NCBI GenBank assembly: GCA_019116945.1
Contig: DXAR01000026.1
Location: 1 to 34,963 of the forward strand
Direction of reading: 5' to 3'
Source: Candidatus Janibacter merdipullorum
GTDB lineage: Bacteria; Actinomycetota; Actinomycetes; Actinomycetales; Dermatophilaceae
Length of the DNA stretch: 34,963 nucleotides
Below, one piece after another: positions 30,791-34,963 of this stretch. Within the stretch, counting starts at the first letter, position 1; each line of letters opens with the position of its first letter. The notes below the pieces were generated by a model, which searched no databases, was not told where the DNA came from, and worked only from the letters and a program-made list of their open reading frames with translations. Both the position numbers and the translations under genes were made by a program.

Positions 30791-32185
30791 GTGACGACGA
30801 GCGAGATGGACACGAGCGTCTACAGCAGTGACGCTCCGCCGTCGTACTCGTCCGGACCCCACGACCGCCTCCCTCCGCAGGACGTCGGCGCCGAGCAGTC
30901 CGTCCTCGGCGGCATGCTCCTGAGCAAGGACGCGATCGGCGACGTCAATGAAGCGGTGCGTGGGCACGACTTCTACCGCCCGGCGCACGAGCTGATCTTC
31001 GACGCGGTCGTCGACCTCTACTCGCGGGGTGAGCCCGCGGACGCGATCACCGTCGCCGACGAGCTGAGCAAGCGCGGCGACCTGCAGCGCGCGGGTGGGC
31101 AGGCCTACCTCCACGACCTCATCCAGTCGGTGCCGACCGCGGCCAATGCCGGCTACTACGCGCAGATCGTCGCCGAGCGGGCGGTGCTGCGCCGGCTCGT
31201 CGAGGCGGGGACCAAGATCGTCCAGATGGGCTATGCCCAGGGCGGTGGCGACGTCGAGGACATCGTCAACCAGGCCCAGGCCGAGGTCTACACCGTCGCC
31301 GAGAAGCGGGGCGGCGAGGACTACGCCCCCCTGTGGGACACGCTCAACGACACGATGACCGAGATCGAGGTCGCTGCCGGACGCACCGACGAGATGACCG
31401 GTGTGCCGACGGGATTCCACGACCTCGACGAGCTGACGCACGGCCTGCACCCGGGGCAGATGGTCGTCATCGCGGCGCGGCCGGCCGTCGGAAAATCCAC
31501 GCTGGGTGTCGACATCGCCCGCGCGGCGGCGATCCACCACCAGATGGCGACGGCGATCTTCTCCCTCGAGATGAGCCGCAGCGAGATCACGATGCGTGTG
31601 CTCGCGGCGGAGGCGAGCATCCAGCTGCAGCACCTGCGGCGCGGCAAGATGAGCGACCCCGACTGGCGCAAGCTCAGCCGCGTCGTCGGGCGGATCAGCG
31701 ACAGCCCGCTCTACATCGACGACTCACCCAACCTCGCGCTCATGGAGATCCGCGCCAAGGCGCGGCGCCTGAAGCAGCAGCACAACCTCAAGCTCATCGT
31801 CATCGACTACCTGCAGCTGATGACCTCGGGCAAGAAGGTCGAGTCTCGCCAGCAGGAGGTCTCGGAGTTCTCCCGTGCGCTCAAGCTCCTGGCCAAGGAG
31901 CTCGAGGTCCCGGTCATCGCGATCAGCCAGCTGAACCGTGGTCCCGAGCAGCGCACCGACAAGCGCCCGGCGATGAGCGACCTTCGCGAAAGTGGATCGA
32001 TCGAGCAGGATGCTGACCTCGTGATCCTCCTCCACCGCGACCGTGAGCCGGACTCCGAGCGTGAAGGGGAGGCCGACATCATCGTGGCGAAGCACCGAAA
32101 CGGTCCGACGGCGGACATCGTGCTTGGCTTCCAGGGGCACTACGCCCGGTTCTCGAACATGGCGAAGGACTCTGGCGGGTTCTAG
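30791..32185 (+). CDS. dnaB: Replicative DNA helicase DnaB
   Basis: Ring-shaped 5'-3' helicase that opens the replication fork and recruits primase. The 464 residues are of usual length and no intein is present. The N-terminal domain has RLPPQDVGAEQSVLGGMLLSKDAIGDV. The RecA-like motor has Walker A ARPAVGKST (229-237), EMSRSEITMR, Walker B LIVIDYLQLM (Asp339), SQLNRGPEQR and LRESGSIEQDADLV. GTG 30791 has GGAGGG 8 bases upstream; ATG 30806 is an alternative. The stop TAG is formed by the TA target of the IS630 element plus its first base G. The 402-base upstream region carries DnaA-box-like sites. Confidence 0.97.
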   Translation: MTTSEMDTSVYSSDAPPSYSSGPHDRLPPQDVGAEQSVLGGMLLSKDAIGDVNEAVRGHDFYRPAHELIFDAVVDLYSRGEPADAITVADELSKRGDLQRAGGQAYLHDLIQSVPTAANAGYYAQIVAERAVLRRLVEAGTKIVQMGYAQGGGDVEDIVNQAQAEVYTVAEKRGGEDYAPLWDTLNDTMTEIEVAAGRTDEMTGVPTGFHDLDELTHGLHPGQMVVIAARPAVGKSTLGVDIARAAAIHHQMATAIFSLEMSRSEITMRVLAAEASIQLQHLRRGKMSDPDWRKLSRVVGRISDSPLYIDDSPNLALMEIRAKARRLKQQHNLKLIVIDYLQLMTSGKKVESRQQEVSEFSRALKLLAKELEVPVIAISQLNRGPEQRTDKRPAMSDLRESGSIEQDADLVILLHRDREPDSEREGEADIIVAKHRNGPTADIVLGFQGHYARFSNMAKDSGGF

Positions 32186-33354
32186 TGGTCCGTCTCAGTT
32201 TTGACTTTGCACTGTGTCCAGAGCGGCGCGGGCGTGGGCGACTTTCGTCAGGATCGATTCGGCGGTAGCGGTCCAGGTGTATGGCTTGGGGTCCTCGTTG
32301 TTCACTTCGAGGTAGTCCTCGATGCTGGCGATCAGGTCCGGCACGGACCCGAAGATCCCGCGACGCAGGTTCTTCTCGGTCAGGTCGCGGAACCAGCGTT
32401 CGACCTGGTTCAGCCACGAGGAGGACGTCGGCGTGAAGTGCAGATGGAACCGCTTGTGGCTGGACAACCAGTGCTTGATCGCGGCGTGCTTGTGGGTGGA
32501 GTAGTTGTCCAAGATCAGATGCACTTCGAGCCCCTTGGGGACCTCGCGGTCGATGGTCTTGAGGAACTTCAGGAACTCCTCGTGCCGGTGCCGGGGCAAG
32601 CACTGACCGATGACCTTGCCGGTGAGGACATCCAAGGCGGCGAAGAGGGTGGTGGTCCCGTTGCGCTTGTAATCATGGGTCATCGTTCCCGCCCGGCCGG
32701 GAACCATCGGCAGGCTCGCCTGCGTGCGGTCCAAGGCTTGGATCTGGGACTTCTCGTCCATGCACAGCACCACCGCCTGCTCGGGCGGATTAAGGTACAG
32801 CCCCACGACGTCGATGACCTTCTCGGTGAACTGCGGATCGTTGCTGACCTTGAACGAATCGACCCGATGCGGCTTGATCCCCAGCTCCGACCAGATCCGC
32901 TGCACGGTGTCCTTGCTGACCCCGACCCGCTTGGCCATCTCCCGGCACGACCAGTGCGTCATACCCTCCGGAGTCGTCTTCGTCGTCAGTTCCAGGATCT
33001 CGGCAACCTTCTCCTCGCTGATCGTCGGCTTCCGTCCCCGCCCCGGCGCGACCTTGCCCCAGTTGGCCAGACCATCGACCTCGAACGCCTTCCGCCACGC
33101 ACGCACCGTCACCGCCGTCACCCCATGACGATCAGCGATCACCGTGTTCGCCACCCCGGCAGCAGCATCAAGCAGCACACCCGCGCGCACCACCTCCCGG
33201 TGCGCCGCAGCGCTGGATCGAGCCACCCCTTCCAGCACCTCTCGCTGGGTGGACGAGATCGGCATGGCAGCTGCTGTAGAGGTCATACCTCAAAGGTAAA
33301 AGGAGACCAGATATCTATTTGCGCGACACGCTACTAGAACGAGGCGGACCATTA
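32183..33354. mobile_element. IS630-family insertion sequence in the dnaB stop codon
   Basis: A complete element of about 1168 bases (32185-33352) lies between TA dinucleotides at 32183-32184 and 33353-33354, the TA target duplication typical of IS630/Tc1-mariner elements. Imperfect terminal inverted repeats are GTGGTCCGTCTC on the left and ATGGTCCGCCTC on the right (read inward). It carries one minus-strand transposase. Joining the flanks restores CTAG, so the TA belonged to the stop codons of dnaB and of the convergent gene at once. The transposase is intact, so it may be active. Confidence 0.88.
32195..33286 (-). CDS. IS630-family transposase
   Basis: DDE transposase of 363 residues for the IS630 element. 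The N-terminal winged helix (VRAGVLLDAAAGVANTVIADRHGVTAVTVRAWRKAF and GMTHWSCREMAKRVGVSKDTVQRIW) binds the terminal repeats. The catalytic triad is visible: Asp177 in CMDEKSQIQ, Asp260 in LILDNYSTHKH, and Glu296 in WLNQVERWF. The frame is unbroken from ATG 33286, 66 bases from the right end, to 10 bases from the left end. Its codon use is less G/C-biased than the neighbouring host genes. It points towards dnaB. Confidence 0.94.
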   Translation of the reverse strand: MTSTAAAMPISSTQREVLEGVARSSAAAHREVVRAGVLLDAAAGVANTVIADRHGVTAVTVRAWRKAFEVDGLANWGKVAPGRGRKPTISEEKVAEILELTTKTTPEGMTHWSCREMAKRVGVSKDTVQRIWSELGIKPHRVDSFKVSNDPQFTEKVIDVVGLYLNPPEQAVVLCMDEKSQIQALDRTQASLPMVPGRAGTMTHDYKRNGTTTLFAALDVLTGKVIGQCLPRHRHEEFLKFLKTIDREVPKGLEVHLILDNYSTHKHAAIKHWLSSHKRFHLHFTPTSSSWLNQVERWFRDLTEKNLRRGIFGSVPDLIASIEDYLEVNNEDPKPYTWTATAESILTKVAHARAALDTVQSQN

Positions 33355-33747
33355 GGTTGGGGTGGCGTTCATCACCATGTCGGTGATAGATACGCCGTTC
33401 GCTCCATGCTGTCGCAGTTCCTCTGCGTGTTTGGTAGCGCTGTCGATCGAGTCGAAAACCTCGCTGACGGTCGGACCGTCGTCGCTTTCGATGGTGACCA
33501 CTAGGTGCACCGTGTCCCGGGTATCGTCCGCGCTCTTCCCCTTGCGGTCACTGGCGCAGAAGGGGTAGTCCTCGACCAGGTTGGAGCGCCCGGGAGCCGA
33601 GGCCAGCAACTGCTCGAGCAGTTGCAGCGCCTCCTGCTCGCTGGACGTGACGGCCACGGGTGCCAGCCCTGAGGATGCGGTTGCTTGCGTGTCAGGACGG
33701 TCGAAGTAAACCACCCAACAGGTGCCGCTGCGGGTTCGGCTGCGCAC
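33352..33747 (-). CDS. Unknown small protein next to dnaB
   Basis: Not recognised. GTG 33747 has GGAGG 8 bases upstream and gives 131 residues: VRSRTRSGTCWVVYFDRPD, a hydrophilic middle and DTVHLVVTIESDDGPTVSEVFDSIDSATKHAEELRQHGANGVSI, probably an alpha/beta fold. An in-frame ATG at 33798 is possible. No signal peptide is seen. Its stop TAA is made of the TA duplication of the IS630 element plus one IS base; without the element it would be TAG, so the protein is unchanged. It begins 4 bases after the stop of the truncated gene upstream, so they were likely one operon. Base composition is lower in G+C than in the window's core genes. Confidence 0.6.
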   Translation of the reverse strand: MRSRTRSGTCWVVYFDRPDTQATASSGLAPVAVTSSEQEALQLLEQLLASAPGRSNLVEDYPFCASDRKGKSADDTRDTVHLVVTIESDDGPTVSEVFDSIDSATKHAEELRQHGANGVSITDMVMNATPT

Positions 33748-33751
33748 GGAG

Positions 33752-34127
33752 TCAGCCTCCGCAGGAGAGCGAGACGCGGGCGGGGTACACGCGCGCATAG
33801 TACGTCTTTCCCCGGTAAACGATCGTTCCAGCCGTGGTGCTGCCCCACCCCGACTTCTCGCTACTGACGCATTTGAACTGTGCATTCTTCTGCTGCAGAG
33901 ATGCGACGCCACGGTTGCTGGCCGTCTTCGTGCCCTTCAGCTTCCACCAGATGAAGGACTTGTATCGAAGGTCTGTGGAGTGGCGAATGCTGGTGACCGA
34001 GACCGTGCACTTGGTGTGCGGCTTCGTCCGTACGTAGCCATTCCTCTTGCGGATTGGGGAGGGGTGCAGCGTGCAGGGCCCGTACCTGACGCTGGCCGCG
34101 GACAGCTGCCCGGAGTCAAGTCGATCT
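33752..34127 (-). pseudogene. Unknown gene truncated at its 5' end by an IS481 element
   Basis: The minus-strand frame reads about 125 residues outside the IS: DSGQLSAASVRYGPCTLHPSP, IRHSTDLRYKSFIWWKLKGTK, and a Tyr/Val-rich end (TIVYRGKTYYARVYPARVSLSCGG). Cys pairs suggest a secreted protein, but its first part and any signal peptide are cut off by the IS481 element at about 34128. The frame stays open into the IS, so a fused product could be made. It is unlike any family I know. The unknown gene at 33352-33747 starts 4 bases after its stop. Confidence 0.5.
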
Positions 34128-34174
34128 AGGTGTTGCGGTGCATAAGGTTGGTGACACGGGGTCGGGTGTAGGGC

Positions 34175-34237
34175 GGGCAGGTCCCTTGGCGACAAGATGA
34201 AGGTGTCGAAGCCTCATGAGTCGGAAGGAACCTGCCC
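34175..34237 (+). promoter_or_regulatory. Inverted repeat covering the transposase ribosome site
   Basis: GGGCAGGTCCCTT (34175-34187) pairs at 12 of 13 positions with AAGGAACCTGCCC (34225-34237), which contains the Shine-Dalgarno AAGGA of the transposase, 2 bases before its ATG. In a transcript entering from outside, the stem would hide the start. Several IS families limit transposase made from neighbouring promoters this way. Confidence 0.5.
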
Positions 34238-34238
34238 T

Positions 34239-34963
34239 ATGTCCCACGGTAATGCCGCCCTCTCGTTCGAGGGTCGTCGTCGCCTCGTGCGTCGTTGCCA
34301 GCACCGTCCGATCGCTCACGTCGCTGCTGAGGCGGCGGTCTCGCGCAGGTGTCTGTCCAAGTGGTTCGCCCGGTGGCGCGCGCACGGTGATGCGGGCCTG
34401 CACGACCGCTCCAGTCGTCCACATCACTCACCGACCGCGACCCCGGAGGCGGTGGTCGAACGAATCATCGAGCTGCGGAAGAAGAAGTGGACCGCTCGCC
34501 GGATCCACCTGAAGCTGGCCAGTGAGGGTACCGATATCGCGGTGTGCACGATCAGCCGGATCCTGCGCCGGGAAGGCCTGCACCGCCTGGACTGGCTGGA
34601 CGTCGACGGCGAGCCGCTACGACGCCAGCCGGGCACGATCCTTGCCTGCTACCCGGGGCACATGATCCATGTGGACGTGAAGAAGGTCGGGCGCATCCCC
34701 GCCGGTGGTGGCTGGTGGGTCCACGGCCGCGGCTCTGACGCCGACCGGGCCCGCCGATCCGGCCCCAAGAACCGCGGGACCAAGGTCGGCTACACCTACC
34801 TGCACTCGGCCGTGGACGGCTTCACCCGCCTGGCCTACACCGAGGCCCACGACGACGAGAAAGCCAGCACCGCGATCGGGTTCCTCGCCCGCGCCCGAGC
34901 GTTCTTCACCGCCCACGGCATCACCCGCTTCACCCGGATCGTCACCGACAACGGCTCCTGCTA
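34239..34963 (+). CDS. IS481-family transposase, 3' end missing
   Basis: Transposase of which 241 residues are visible; the frame is open to the last base. The N-terminal helix-turn-helix (LSFEGRRRLVRRCQHRPIAHVAAEAAVSRRCLSKWFARWR) and HDRSSRPHHSPTATPEAVVERIIELR are the usual IS481 start, followed by the rve/DDE domain. The first Asp is in MIHVDVKKVGRIP and the second in RIVTDNGSC, at the window end. The Glu would lie just beyond. The start ATG 34239 follows GGAAGGAA. No break is seen in the visible part. Confidence 0.9.
   Translation, partial: MSHGNAALSFEGRRRLVRRCQHRPIAHVAAEAAVSRRCLSKWFARWRAHGDAGLHDRSSRPHHSPTATPEAVVERIIELRKKKWTARRIHLKLASEGTDIAVCTISRILRREGLHRLDWLDVDGEPLRRQPGTILACYPGHMIHVDVKKVGRIPAGGGWWVHGRGSDADRARRSGPKNRGTKVGYTYLHSAVDGFTRLAYTEAHDDEKASTAIGFLARARAFFTAHGITRFTRIVTDNGSC

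Larger units (their letters stand above)
34131..34963 (+). mobile_element. IS481-family insertion sequence, right end outside window
   Basis: The element begins near 34131 with TGTTGCGGTGCATAAGG, in the TGT style of IS481 ends, and carries an IS481-type transposase that runs off the window. The other end and any target duplication cannot be seen. The left boundary is placed where the host reading frame ends and the IS sequence begins, to within a few bases. Confidence 0.75.

Noticed and set aside
1-34963. CRISPR arrays, tRNA, rRNA genes and prophage.
   Set aside because: No regular repeat-spacer pattern, no tRNA-like cloverleaf and no phage genes were noticed on either strand.

Overview
The window is high-GC chromosomal DNA (about 70% by eye) from an actinobacterium. 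Short or overlapping ATGA/GTGA gene junctions, GTG starts, Tat-exported enzymes, leaderless-looking promoters and families such as DUF5701, DUF2277 and a TipA-like regulator fit Micrococcales, perhaps an Intrasporangiaceae-type genus. The genus is an inference.

Positions 1-10345 hold one plus-strand myo-inositol catabolic block: iolC (cut by the window start), a Cgl0158-type aldolase-like gene, iolB, iolD, a sugar/cyclitol ABC transporter (lipoprotein, permease, one-domain ATPase), an IolG-like dehydrogenase and mmsA/iolA. An operator-like inverted repeat that fits the corynebacterial IolR half-site lies just before mmsA. A minus-strand trio at 13232-16227 (Fe/2-oxoglutarate dioxygenase of the PhyH family, short-chain dehydrogenase, second Gfo/Idh oxidoreductase) may feed unusual cyclitols or sugars into the pathway. 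Its substrate is unknown, and it is the best candidate here for an undescribed system.

Positions 10346-13162 carry a large inverted repeat, an alpha/beta hydrolase, a HelD/HelR helicase relic that lost its motor core, and a ferredoxin-reductase-like flavoprotein. Positions 16294-24248 hold a Tat-exported multicopper oxidase overlapping a four-helix membrane protein, a divergent TipA-like MerR regulator with a palindromic promoter, a DUF5701 gene, an ArsR/SRPBCC pair, a PhoX-like phosphatase and a secreted calcineurin-like phosphoesterase. Strong hairpins sit in almost every convergent gap. Positions 24415-30388 hold a TusA-like protein, a glutathione-peroxidase-like protein, a copper chaperone with a CsoR-type operator, a YhhN protein, a LacI regulator, two MFS transporters and a DUF2277 gene.

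Positions 30389-34963 are dnaB and its surroundings. The 402-bp dnaB upstream region has an array of DnaA-box-like 9-mers at 11-12 bp (once 22 bp) steps. An IS630-family element sits exactly in the stop codon of dnaB, followed by one short unknown gene, a truncated second one and the start of an IS481-family element. This end looks like a young insertion hotspot: a heptamer (CGAAGGG) that is frequent in the rest of the window is absent after about 30.76 kb.
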